Under the pieces are notes generated by a model. That model worked only from the letters and a program-made list of their open reading frames with translations. It was not told the origin of the DNA and ran no database searches. Below are positions 1 through 9,637 of a stretch of DNA of 64,000 nucleotides, in pieces; the first letter of the stretch is position 1; each line of letters opens with the position of its first letter. A program made the translations under genes and the position numbers. Source of the DNA: Adiantum capillus-veneris (lineage: Eukaryota; Streptophyta; Polypodiopsida; Polypodiales; Pteridaceae); contig CM043961.1 of the NCBI GenBank assembly GCA_014529385.2, positions 16,288,478 to 16,352,477 of the forward strand, given 5' to 3'.

Positions 1-576
1 GGTCCTTATAAATGTGTGTTTTTAATACAAAAAATTACAAGGGGTAAATCAGGCTCCATACTTAACAATTTGCACAACTTCACAAAAGCAAGTGCAAGCT
101 TCTTTGGACATGTGGCCTAGCCATACTTGGCAGAGAAGGTCTAGGGTCATTGACCAAAAATGGCAGGGTTGATCTAACCTTAGACTTCACTTTTCTCTTT
201 CACTTATTAAAAACCATTAATTTATCCTTTAATGAAATCATGATTAAGGATGATTTTCATGATTAAGGATTTGTGAGAAAGGGGTATTTCTTTGGGGTCG
301 GGGGCAAGACCTTTGCACAAACCTTTGGAGGTTTTATGAAGCTGACCCACTACCAACTAATTTAGGACATGCTAAATTAGGACGAACTTGGGTAAACACA
401 AAGCTCACCCTTTGGCTTTAAAATTTCACCTTCTATGTGAAACCTTAGCACAATGATTTGGAGGTGCCACCAAGCTACTCCCTAAATCTACTAAATTTAG
501 ACCTGCAAAATTTATACTATTTGTGGCAAGTTAGAAAGTTACCCTAAGGCCTCCCAAAATTCATACTTAATGGAGT
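1..576. other. Unassigned AT-rich stretch
   Basis: No coding trace, repeat or terminus recognised. It lies downstream, on the minus strand, of the Cop3 integrase remnant, so it may be decayed pol sequence of that element or older flanking DNA. No LTR end is visible. Confidence 0.4.
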
Positions 577-1510
577 CTAAAGAGCCAAAGTCCTTGAACT
601 CGAAGGAGATGTACTCGCTTCACTTGGCAAAGCTTTAAGCTTTCTACCCGATTGGTTCTCTACCAAGGCTAAAAACTTCTGAAAGACACTAAAGATGTCG
701 CTCTTCTGCTTGAAGAGATAAACCCACATCTTTCTAGTAGAGTCATCTATGAATTTTAGGAAGTATAATGATCCCACTAGAGACTTGACTGGCATAGGTC
801 CGCACAAGTCATATGAACGAGATCTAGAGGACTTCCTAACTCTTTGTCTAAAGGCGATGATGTCAATCTAATTTGTTTGCCATAGATGCAATGCTCAAAT
901 AAAGAGAAGTAAGAGTAATCTAACACAGGGATATAACCAAAATGCTGTAAGACTTTCCTTCCCTTTTAACTCATATGACCTAGCCGGCTATGCCACAACT
1001 CTGTAGATGGCAGCTCGGCTACACAAATAGAATTCTCTTTCATGGAAGAGACATAAAGTGAGTACAATGAGCTAGACTTATGTCCTTTAAGCATGACCAA
1101 ATTTCCCTTCTTGATAATCCAAGAACCATGAACAAATAGGGTAGTGTAACCCAAATTATCCAGCTGTCCAACCAACAGACATCAAACTCTTTGTCAATTT
1201 GAGTACATGTCTGTGACATTGTGAAACATAAATTCAGTGCCATTATACATAGAAAACTTGATGCTGCACACACATATATCAAGATCATAAGAGGTGCCTA
1301 GATTCACTGTGCCATGTGTGACAGTGTATGTAGAAAACCACTCCTTGTGAGGAGTCACGTGAAAGCTAGCACCTAAGTCCACAATCCAATTCTACGCGTA
1401 ACACTTGTCAAAAGCTAACAATGCATTAGGACTCAAATCCAATGTGAAAATCAGCACATCATTTGGCACGTCAAAAACTGTCTTGCTGGCTAGAGACTCA
1501 ACCACATTAA
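577..1510 (-). pseudogene. Copia gag-pol fragment (protease, pre-integrase, integrase start), Cop3
   Basis: Reading the minus strand from 1510 there are three consecutive copia polyprotein blocks. The first is a protease active-site region, WIVDLGASFHVTPH at about 1380, where the usual D-S-G is D-L-G. The second is the pre-integrase zinc region ending LPSTELWHSRLGHMS near 970. The third is the start of the integrase core, CGPMPVKSLVGSLYF then FIDDSTRKMWVYLFKQKS at 807-680. Frameshifts and stops separate the blocks, and the homology stops after LVENQSGRKLKAL, just before the second catalytic aspartate. The right edge at 1510 is the insertion point of the Cop2 LTR. The sequence is a different copia family from Cop1/Cop2. 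RT and RNase H are absent. Confidence 0.85.
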
Positions 1511-1738
1511 TGTTACCATATACATGTGATAGTGATGTGTGTGAACACAATTAGGACCGCCATGGCATTTTTTCCCTCACTAGGAGGTTTTCCCCCCCGT
1601 GCATTGTACAGACACCCATTATTCTAGGGCTATCTATCTTTCCATTGCACACTAATTAAAACACTCTTTGTTGTGTGTCTTGAGCTTCGTTCGTCTTCTC
1701 CAAGCTGTGTGTGTTTTCCTGCAACCCTAATTCCAACA
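1511..1738 (+). repeat. 5' LTR of Cop2
   Basis: 228 bp, starts TGTTACC and ends CCAACA, followed two bases later by the PBS. It aligns along its full length with the Cop1 LTRs but with many substitutions. The TATATA present in both Cop1 LTRs (39005, 43911) reads TACAGA here, so the core promoter looks lost. Confidence 0.9.
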
Positions 1739-1740
1739 AT

Positions 1741-1752
1741 TGGTATCAGAGC
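1741..1752 (+). promoter_or_regulatory. Primer-binding site, initiator tRNA-Met type
   Basis: TGGTATCAGAGC directly after the LTR; this is the standard plant copia PBS complementary to the 3' end of tRNA-iMet. Confidence 0.9.
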
Positions 1753-2101
1753 AAGTTGCGTCCTCTCGGGCTTAGTCGCCAGTAGCTCCAACACACACCT
1801 GCTCACTTTCTCCAATTTCTCTAAGCTTTTGCGAGCGCTTACTGGTTGAAAATTTTTTGGGGAGATCTCGAAGAGCTCAATTTGCTCAGATTTTTGATTC
1901 AAGCTAGTTTCGGCCTCCATTTCCACTACAGGTAGTACTACATAGACTCTTTTGTCATTTTGTGCAAAAATTTTTTCACTGTCGTTTTTTGCATAATAGG
2001 TCCCTTTTTGTCTTCTATGGTTTGTGATATATATCACACGTTGTTCCCATTTTGTTTCTCCTCTTTTTGAGCAGTTTTCACATCAGAGGCAGGCATTCGT
2101 C

Positions 2102-3103
2102 ATGGCTGACAACAACACAAATGTGTTCACGATGTTTGCTGATGAGGGTAGATTGGATGGGGATGATTACCATATGTGGGACTACATGATGCAACATGTT
2201 CTTGTGTCAAAGGGTGTCTAGAATATTGTGCAGGGCATTGATGTACATCCTGGCTCTAAGGCTGTAGGCGATGTTGAGGATGTTGCAGTTCTTGCTACAA
2301 GGATTGCTACTGTTAGAATTGTTTTGCCTACATAGAACAAACTCATTGGGATGTATAATATGCACAGGCTCATGCATTGATTGTGTAGAGCACCATTACT
2401 CCTCACATTCGTTCAACAAAATCTGCAAAACAGGTTTGGTATATTCTGGTTGGTCTTTATGCAAGTCGCAATGAGACAAAAATTGCATTGCTGCATAAAG
2501 AGCTGGAGTCAAGGATTATGCATGAGGAAGATGATATGGATGCTTTCTTTGTTTGTGTCAAGGATATCAATGAGCAACTTATTTATGAAAGTGAAGTCAT
2601 TTCAGACAGTTCGCTTGTGCAGACTATTCTTGATGCCTCGCCAGATTCTTATCAAACTTATGCTAGTACTTGGAGACTTATGACCCAAGGAAATCCTGAG
2701 TTGTCAAGTTTGATGCATTATGCACATTTCTGTTACAAGAGTCACTTAAAAAAAAAAACATGACTAGACAGCATGCAGTTGAACATGCCTTTATTGATGC
2801 TCAAAGAAAAGGTGGTAACAGCAATGTAGCCACTTCTCATGGTTCTTCCCAAGTGGTAAATCACCTATTTCTAATGCTTTCGCTACTAGCAGCAATCCGT
2901 TTGGGAATTTTGGTGATAAGGGCAAAAATAAGACGTGTTGCCATTACCTGTAAAGCTAATGATCACTTGATCAAGCAGTGTCCTAAGTTGAAGGCCAAAG
3001 AGACTAAGAAGAAAGAGGGTGGTTCCATTGCAAATGCTGGTTCCACTACAAATGCAACTATTGTTGAGTCTTTCTGTGAAAGGAGTCTATGATGCTAATG
3101 TTT
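2102..3103 (+). pseudogene. Copia gag remnant (Cop2)
   Basis: Begins MADNNTNVFTMFADEGRLDG, the same start as the Cop1 gag-pol protein. A Trp codon has become TAG at 2219-2221 (SKGV-stop-NIVQG), and further frameshifts follow. Recognisable later pieces are the MHEEDDMDAFFV helix near 2520, LVQTILDASPDSYQTYAST near 2620, and the end of the zinc knuckle (KANDHLIKQCPKLKAKE near 2960), whose first cysteine pair is put out of frame by a one-base insertion. It cannot make a functional Gag. Confidence 0.9.
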
Positions 3104-3581
3104 GTTAGGGGCAAACCACCCTAATAGTACAAGTACACAATAAAACTGCATATTACACTACACTACTACATATGAGAATACTGAAGAACACCATGAATAG
3201 AGAGAAGAAGGTACTGTATTACTCAATGTTCATTAACACACAAGCACTTACAAAGAGTACCGAGCACAACTGCATAAGAGAAAGACTGATTGCACAACTG
3301 CCAGACATCATCAAGAACTCTACTACTCGCCTAAAACTAACCCACTTTAAACATCAACCATTGGTGTGAACCCTGAAGGTTCAAAGGTTCCATCCTTAGT
3401 TACAAACAAAAGTAAATAGTCTAATACTGATGTATCAGGGCAATAACACTTGGCACATCTGGTGGGCAATGTTTGCAAAACATTATAAGAACCCACAAAA
3501 CCCTTGACAAAAAACTGTGAAAACCAAAATAAAGTCTTGCTTGAAGTTACTGCTCCTGAACACTTGTATCTTCAGTTTGAT
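3104..3581. other. Unassigned segment, possible LTR edge of Gyp2
   Basis: Starts TGTTAGGGGC exactly where Cop2 similarity stops, as expected if another element inserted there. On the minus strand this would be an LTR end (...CA) of the gypsy remnant to its right. No partner LTR is visible in the window, so the assignment is only a suggestion. Confidence 0.3.
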
Positions 3582-4358
3582 TTATTTCTCCTGACTGTGC
3601 ATCCACATCATCTCCAGCTTCCACCAATCATTCTCTCTACTCAAGAAGGTAAGGTCTAGATATTGTTGCTCAACATATTCTTTAACAAGCTTTAATGTAG
3701 TTTGCACTTCATCCAATGACACAATAGAAAATTGAGCATTAGAGATTGTAGGCCTCTCCAGGATTGGATCTCCAAGAACTGTTACAGGTTCCTCCGCTGC
3801 CAATTTGTCCTTTAATTTTTTGATCTTGAAACCTGTTTTAGTAGTTGTAGACTTAACATGTTTGTCAATCAAATGCAATGCAATGTCAATAAACAAGTCT
3901 CCAAGATCTTTATCGATTTTATCCTTCACTGCATCCAAAGACTCCTCTTTTGAATAGTTTGCAGATGAAAGATCTTGAACATCCGTAGTCATTTGCAAAG
4001 ACCTATGATCAAATTGCAGTTTCTGTATTTTCTCCCTTCTCATTATAAATCTTGCATCTTAAGTCATCTGTGCTGGAATTTGAGACAATCTTCCCTGCAG
4101 AATACTTTTGTTATTGACATAACGAAAGATAGCAGCTAGATAAGGCCCAACTTTAGTAGTCCTGTCCTTCCTTCTCTGCTTTGTATAGATCTCAAACTTG
4201 ATTCTGTCCAATAAGATATTGGCCCATCCCATTTGTCTACCACTCTCAACTGCCAACAAAATGCCATAGTTTTCCCTACTGATGTATTTTGATTTCACCA
4301 GCAAAAAGACTCTTTCTATAAACCACCTCACCTGTTGTAATTTGGCTAAATTCTTCAT
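3582..4358 (-). pseudogene. Post-integrase ORF of gypsy element Gyp2 (env-like / plant transposon protein type)
   Basis: Two adjacent minus-strand reading frames. 4358-4059 encodes a segment with GWANILLDRIKFEIY and VGPYLAAIFRYV, which resembles the second half of the 'putative plant transposon protein' domain found in third ORFs of Athila/Tat-like gypsy elements; this is family knowledge and my match is by eye. 4043-3582 encodes an acidic, helix-rich tail (DLSSANYSKEESLDAVKDKI...). It lies downstream of the integrase GPY/F end in the same orientation, the same place as the ORF at 36580-38909 of GypB. Stops separate it from pol. Function unknown. Confidence 0.5.
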
Positions 4359-4704
4359 ATCTGACAGTTGATAAGAATGCCTTCCCCCTGAGACTGACCA
4401 AAGGCCTTAGTCATATCCTTCTCAGTTGCCTTACTAACTTCATTGTCATCTGAAGTAGAAAGATCAAACACCTTGGCAACTAACTCTTCAGTCAAGTATG
4501 CTTCTTTAAATACCTGTCCATCATTTTTTTGCAGGTGCTTCAGGTAGACTATGGAATTTGGTTATTTCTCCAACTTACCCAAGGAAATCTTGAAAAATCA
4601 AGCAAGCCAATCCTGCTAAGCCATGCATTATTTGCTTCAGTATGCTCTAAATCATACATGAAGTCGAGAAAAGTATAATAAAAAAATAGTTCCTCCCTTG
4701 CTGG

Positions 4705-5500
4705 CTATACCATGCGGGTAAGAGTAACCATTTTTGGCTCATCATCTGAACTCAGGTCTGGCACCATTGGACTTTGATAGCGAGTCCTCCTTGCATAATG
4801 CATTAGTGTAGGCGTAACTTCTTCCTCTTCTCTTGTATCCATACCAACACTCGCAGATAAATTAGGGATTATCGACATGTTCACCCCCATCATAAAATGC
4901 AAAGGTTGGTTGTATATAGTGTGGTGATTATGTGTTTCCCCTTTGCATGCATAAGTAGTCACTATTCCAAATTCATCATTAATAGGATGTCCCCCTTGAT
5001 TCTTGACAATTTGTCCAAAAAATGGTTTAAGTCGAAATCCATTAATGGGTTCCTCAATTATTTTACCTTCCTGATCAGACAATATGTAAGTATTTGGTCC
5101 CACTGGCCTAACTATTTGAAATGGCCCCACATGTTTGAGTTTGCCTAGCCTATATTCCAATTTGCTGTTATAGACCAACATCCAATCACCTGAAGAAAAA
5201 AAATTGAACTTGATATTTTTGCTAATCCAAGCTTGTCTTCTTTGTTGAATAATATTTGCAACATATTGGCTATGGATTTTGTCCTCTTCCAACCTCAATA
5301 AAGCCTCCTTCCTGTATCTGACTGACTCTTCAGGGGATAATTTTTCTTGAGCTGCAACCTAAGGCTTGGCACTATTAATTCCATGGGCACCACTGCTTCT
5401 AACCCATACATTAGCTTAAATGGTGTCATGCTAGTAGTCACTTTATATGCTGTCCTGAAAGCCCATAGTGATGAGTCCAATTTCTCATCCCAGTAAGCAG
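4705..5500 (-). pseudogene. Gypsy integrase C-terminal part (Gyp2)
   Basis: From 5500 downward the minus strand encodes AYWDEKLDSSLWAFRTAYK then FKLMYGLEAVVPMEL, the conserved end of the integrase core. It continues through SSGDWMLVYNSKLEYRLGKL and VGPFQIVRPVGPNTY to NGFRLKPFFGQ at about 5020, which is the GPY/F module. A further ~100 residues run to a stop at 4705 (acidic, ending SSDDEPKMVTLTRMV). Integrase inserts the cDNA into host DNA; here all three catalytic residues lie outside this piece and the frame shifts near 5298, so it is dead. Confidence 0.85.
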
Positions 5501-5735
5501 TGGCTTTAAGAGATAATAAAGCAAAAAGTGTAGCCAAATTTTTGTACATAGACATTATGACCAGGTTTGGCTGTCGCATTGAGCTAGTTTCTGATCAGGG
5601 AGGACATCTTATCAACAAGCTGAACTGCATAAGAAGTCCACAGTGTACTATCCCCAGGCCAATGGACAAGCAGAAAGTACAAATAAGATTTGGGTCAGGA
5701 TTATCAAGAAGCTGGTCAATCAAAATAGGATAGAA
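5500..5735 (+). pseudogene. Inverted integrase-core segment (Gyp2)
   Basis: The plus strand here encodes ALRDNKAKSVAKFLY, MTRFGCRIELVSDQGGHLINKL and, after a frameshift, VYYPQANGQAESTNKIWVRIIKKLVNQNR. These are the central gypsy integrase motifs, with the second catalytic D in SDQG and the catalytic E in NGQAE. The same protein's following residues (WDEKLDSSLWAF) are on the minus strand immediately to the left. The segment is therefore flipped relative to the rest of its gene. Breakpoints are near 5500 and 5735; sequence on the right belongs to another element. Confidence 0.8.
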
Positions 5736-6694
5736 CATGGTCGAGCCTTCGACTTTCGTAGGCTATGGCGTGCCCTTCTTGGAGCAAAACAGCTCCAAGG
5801 CAATCACCACAAGTGTCACATTGGACCTTAAATGGCTTTGAGAGATCCGGCAGTGTAAGCACAGATTGAAAAATAATCTTTTTGAAAGCATTGTTCTCCT
5901 TGGCAGACCATGCATACCTTACATTTTTCTTTTTTTGGTCATGTAATGGTCCCGCAATTTGTAAGAACTTTTCTATGATGCATCTATAGTATGCACACAT
6001 ACCTATAAAGCTTCTTAGTTCATGTAGATTCCTTGAATTAGGCCATCCTTTTGTTACCTCTAGCTTTGATGGATCCATTTGGATGCCATCTTGAGAGATA
6101 ATGTGACCTAAATACTGAATCTCTTGTAAGAAAAACTCACTTTTCTTTTGATTCATATAAATTCTATTCTCTCGTAAGACTTGAAATATTACCTGGAGGT
6201 GTTGCTTGTGTTCGTCTAGTGAATTAGAGTAGATGATAATATCATTAAAGAACACTCTAGTAAAGGTTTGGTGAGGCGTGAATAGATTCTCCATCAAGTG
6301 GTTAAATATGGTTGGTGCATTGGTCAAGCCAAAAGGCATGATAATGTATTCGTAAAGACCAAACATAGTGCAAAATGCGGTCAGCTGGTGCATTGGTCAA
6401 GCCAAAAGGCATGCCAATGTATTTGTAAAGACCAAACGTAGTGAAAAATGCGGTCTTTACAATGTTTTGATCAACTATCCTTATTTGATGGTAGCCACTT
6501 TTTAGGCCAATCCTACTGAAGTAGGTCGACCCTTGTAGCTTATCAAATAAGTCTTCTACCCGTGGAACGGGAAATCTATTCTTGACAGTGATTCTATTTA
6601 GTGCTCTATAGTTGACACACATAGAATATGTACCGTCTTTCTTTTGCAATAATAACACGGGTGAACAAAATGGAGATGAGCTAGGCCTAACCAT
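5736..6694 (-). pseudogene. Gypsy reverse transcriptase and start of RNase H (Gyp1)
   Basis: Minus strand from 6694: MVRPSSSPFCSPVLLLQKKD, CVNYRALNRITVKNRFPVPR, FSRIGLKSGYHQIRI, FGLYKYIGMPFGLTNAP, then VFFNDIIIYSNS, YLGHIISQDGIQMDPSKL and LHELRSFIGMCAYYR, ending in the RNase H start VQCDTCGDCLGAVLLQEG. Gene order and motifs fit a chromovirus-like Ty3/gypsy element. It is inactive. The catalytic F-x-D-D reads F-F-N-D, a 73-bp tandem duplication (6317 and 6390) repeats the FGLYKY...GLTNAP block and shifts the frame, and everything after the first part of RNase H is missing at the 5735/5736 junction. Confidence 0.9.
6317..6462. repeat. 73-bp tandem duplication inside RT
   Basis: Two copies starting GCATTGGTCAAGCC at 6317 and 6390. 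The unit length is not a multiple of 3, so RT is frameshifted. The copies differ at a handful of positions, so the duplication is not recent. Confidence 0.85.
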
Positions 6695-6698
6695 GCCC

Positions 6699-6915
6699 CC
6701 GGGGTGGTCACTTTTTAGAATGTGTATGATATCACGTGAGTTAATCGGAGAGGATTTTTAAAAGACCAAAATGTATAAAAATGTATACATACAGAGGGGG
6801 GTGGGGGTTTTTTAAATAGGCTCACAGTGTAATTATAGTATTTATATTGGGGTATTATTAATTACCTCTTGAACGCATGTGATATAGGGGTCTTTTGATA
6901 AGTGACTGCCCCGGG
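6699..6915. mobile_element. MITE inserted in Gyp1 pol
   Basis: A 217-bp non-coding insert interrupts the protease-RT linker exactly within the codons for EKGMVRPSS. Host sequence ACCATGCCC is duplicated on both sides (6690-6698 and 6916-6924). The insert has imperfect terminal inverted repeats: left CCGGGGTGGTCACTT, right (reverse complement) CCGGGGCAGTCACTT. The 8-9 bp duplication fits a hAT or Mutator-type non-autonomous element; the exact boundary is ambiguous by one base because the TIR and target share a C. Confidence 0.8.
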
Positions 6916-6924
6916 ACCATGCCC

Positions 6925-7735
6925 TTCTCAACTAGCTCATGCACTTGCCGCATAAACTCCTCTTGTTGAGCTTGAGAAACTCTATAAGGAGGTTTATTAG
7001 GCGGTGAACTTCCTGGAAGAAGTTCAATTGCATGGTCATCATTGCCTTGTTTAGGAGGTATTTCACAAGGGATGTTGTCAATAAAAACATCTTGAAATTA
7101 CTTGAGAAAATTGGATACCTCTAATTCCTTGTGATTGTTTATATTTTCTTTTACTAAAGCATTAGGTTCATTTTGAGAATCTTTAACAAAAATCATGTAC
7201 ACAGAAATAGAGCTCTTTATTGACTTATTGAAAGCTTGCATATGTGCAATGGGTATGGTGTTACCCAACTCTTTGGCATCTATATACATATCTTTTTCCC
7301 TGAACCTAAAGTAGGTTTGCCTTTTAGGGAATTTAACATCGGCAGCCATGCGATCAAACCATGGTGCCGCTAGGATTACATCCTCATGCTTGAGAGGAGA
7401 GATAAAGAAGTCCTCTTTGTCCACATAGCTTTGGACATGGAGCCTCAATTTCCCAATTAAGGGAGTGACTGAAGCTTCTTGCCCCTTGAAAGCACCATCA
7501 GCGGGTAGGACATCTCCCATCTCATAGGCTTGGATGCCTAGCTTGGTGGCCAACTCTATGGATATGAAATTGTGAGTAGAACCAGAGTCAAAGAGAATAA
7601 AAGAATCATGTTCTCTTCCCTTTCCCCAAGCATGACATAGAGGAGATCCTTTGTAGTGAGCTTCCTCTTCTTGGATTTCGACCAAGGTAGCTCTAGGAGG
7701 CTCATTTCATGTATTCTTGTGGAAGCAAGCACAAT
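6925..7735 (-). pseudogene. Gypsy aspartic protease and protease-RT linker (Gyp1)
   Basis: Minus strand from 7735: LVEIQEEEAHYKG, then the active site FILFDSGSTHNFIS (D-S-G), then the flap region and HEDVILAAPWFDRM, the hydrophobic second half of a retropepsin fold. A linker follows with ELLPGSSPPNKPPYRVS, FMRQVHELVEKGMV, interrupted by the MITE. The protease motif itself is intact. In life this enzyme cleaves the Gag-Pol polyprotein. A stop (K-stop-F) sits after SNFLK near 7098. Confidence 0.85.
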
Positions 7736-9225
7736 AAGCATGCCCTTGCTCCTCGCACTTGAAACATCGGTTATCTTTACAACGATAACACTCAAGCTCT
7801 TCAGGAGGGAGTTTATTTTTGCCTTTATAAACTCCCTTCTCCTTAGCTTTGTTGTTGTTGGCGTTGCCTTTAGGAGACTCTTGGACATTGTCCTTCCCCT
7901 TAGGCTCATTGTTATGGTCCTTGTTCTCCGTGGGCTTAAGATTTCTCTCAGCCCCTTGTTGGAAATTGATTCAAGAATCCACCATGGTATAATGTATGAC
8001 CGCAGATATGGTGCGTGGCCTTTGGGAGCTGACATACTCCATCATATCTTCAGTTAGTCCCACAATTTTTTTTTTGTTTTTTCTCTCCAAAATCCATCTT
8101 TTTGAAGACAGTGGCTTTGAGATGCAAGTCCCAAAACTTTTCTACATATTTGTGAATAGATTCGTATGGAGAGAGCTTCAAGCTTCACCATTCGGTGAGT
8201 ACTTTTTTTTAGCATTGGTAGCCAAAAACTTCTTCATGATGGAAGCTCTTAAAACTTTCCATGTTTGTAGAGCTTCACCGTTTGCCCGTAGGCTAGACCA
8301 CCATTGCCTGGCGGACTTTTGAAAAGGCATAGCTACATGGTGTAGCTTAGAGGACTCCGTGAAGCCCTCATCTCCAAACGCCGCATCGAATTGTTAGATG
8401 AAGGCCAAGACTTTGTCCATAGGACCAAAGGTGCCATCGTAGGTAAGGGAACATATGTTCTTTCCTCTTTCTTTGAACTTATTGAGTTTGGCCGACCTCT
8501 TCCACGCGGAATAGGATTTCCTATGGCCTCTTCTTTTTGGTGGTTTGAAAGTTGCACCATCACTTCCTTCAGAGGAGGAAGATTTGAGGAGGATGGAGAA
8601 GAGGGTGACCTCTTTCTTGCCTTTTTTTTCCCGTGTTCCTCCTTGCCTACACCATCACTTTCTTCATAAGAGGAAGAGGATGAAGAAGATGGAGAATAGG
8701 GTGACCTCTTTCTCGCCTTTTTCTTTTCTTGTTTCCTACCATCCTTCTTTGAATTATGGTGTGGAGAAGTGTGCGATAGTCTTCTCCGTTTAGGGGGTGT
8801 TGGAGAGCGTTTTGCCCACCGTCTTCGTGGAGCCATCTCTACCGAGGTGGAAGGAGACTCACTTATTTCTCATTATTTTGGTGGGGGCTCTTGAGTTCTT
8901 CTTTGGGAAGGAGATGCATCGTCAAGTAATAGATTTTTGAGCCCTTCGTATGGATCCTCTTCTTCTCCCGAATTGGAGAGAGGCCTCTTTTGGAAGTCTC
9001 ACAAGGAGGCTTCCTAGGTACTCTCTCTTCTTGGTGGGAAGTTTGGAGAATCCCATGAGCACATAGCTGCCATTGCACTTCACTTTGGAGGGATGGATTG
9101 CCCATCGCTTGTTGAAGCCTAGAAACAAGGTAGTTAACAAGCATAAGGGCATCATTAGTAGCCAACTCATTAGCAAAATCAAAGCTATCAGCATTAATTT
9201 CACTCTCTTTACTATTGTCAGCCAT
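7736..9225 (-). pseudogene. Gypsy gag (Gyp1)
   Basis: Minus strand from 9225: MADNSKESEINADSFDFANE, a basic/Ser-rich region (RKRSPYSPSSSSSSS) around 8700, then the gag core. The core is recognisable as KLHHVAMPFQKSARQWWSSLRANGE and TWKVLRASIMKKFLATNAKK at about 8360-8190. A zinc knuckle follows, CFKCEEQGHAYCAC (C-x2-C-x4-H-x4-C), near 7765. Gag forms the particle and binds RNA. Frameshifts and stops break it in at least four places, one inside the core, so it is a pseudogene. Confidence 0.85.
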
Positions 9226-9624
9226 TCTAACAACTTATAGGTGTAATTTTTGTTAAAAATGTACTTTGGCACTTCAAGCCCTAATTGTTGCTCCTCTTAA
9301 CCCCTTTAGAAAAGCACTCAAGCTCCTGTACCCATGGCTCAAATATCATTAATTGCAAGGAATAGAAGAGAGGGTCTTTCAACACCAAAATAGTACCGGT
9401 TCCTGTCAATCTTCTAATAGCTCAATAGTGGTTAGAGGCCGTCCCGTAGGACTCCACTATTAAGACCATAACTCTCGATGGTGATGCTCTGTTATTTGCA
9501 CAAAGCAGCACATTGCAAGGCTGAAAAGATCCCTATTCTACTTACTGAATTGCAATTAATAATACCAACCATTCATAGTTAGCTTGAGGACCTCCCTTCT
9601 TGAGCAAGAAAAGAGAAACCTTGT
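9226..9624. other. Gyp1 leader between PBS and gag
   Basis: No ORF. Lies between the gag start codon (9225) and the PBS on the minus strand, so by position it is the untranslated leader, which holds packaging signals in related elements. Nothing more specific seen. Confidence 0.5.
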
Positions 9625-9636
9625 GCTTTGATACCA
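9625..9636 (-). promoter_or_regulatory. Primer-binding site of Gyp1
   Basis: Minus strand reads TGGTATCAAAGC, one base from the tRNA-iMet PBS TGGTATCAGAGC. One base beyond it an LTR-like end ...ATGTACA begins. Chromovirus-type gypsy elements commonly use this primer. Confidence 0.7.
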
Positions 9637-9637
9637 A

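Larger units (their letters stand above)
1511..3103 (+). mobile_element. Truncated copia element, same family as the intact Cop1 (Cop2)
   Basis: Contains a 5' LTR (1511-1738), a tRNA-Met type PBS and a decayed gag, all closely matching the intact element at 38910-44042 base for base over long stretches. Similarity ends abruptly at about 3103, inside the segment that in Cop1 links gag to protease, where unrelated sequence starting TGTTAGGGGC begins. The 3' half and 3' LTR are not found elsewhere in the window. Confidence 0.9.

Noticed and set aside
3104-3600. Complete 3' LTR of Gyp2
   Set aside because: Only one edge-like TGTTAGGGGC is seen, with no partner LTR and no clear polypurine tract; left as unassigned.
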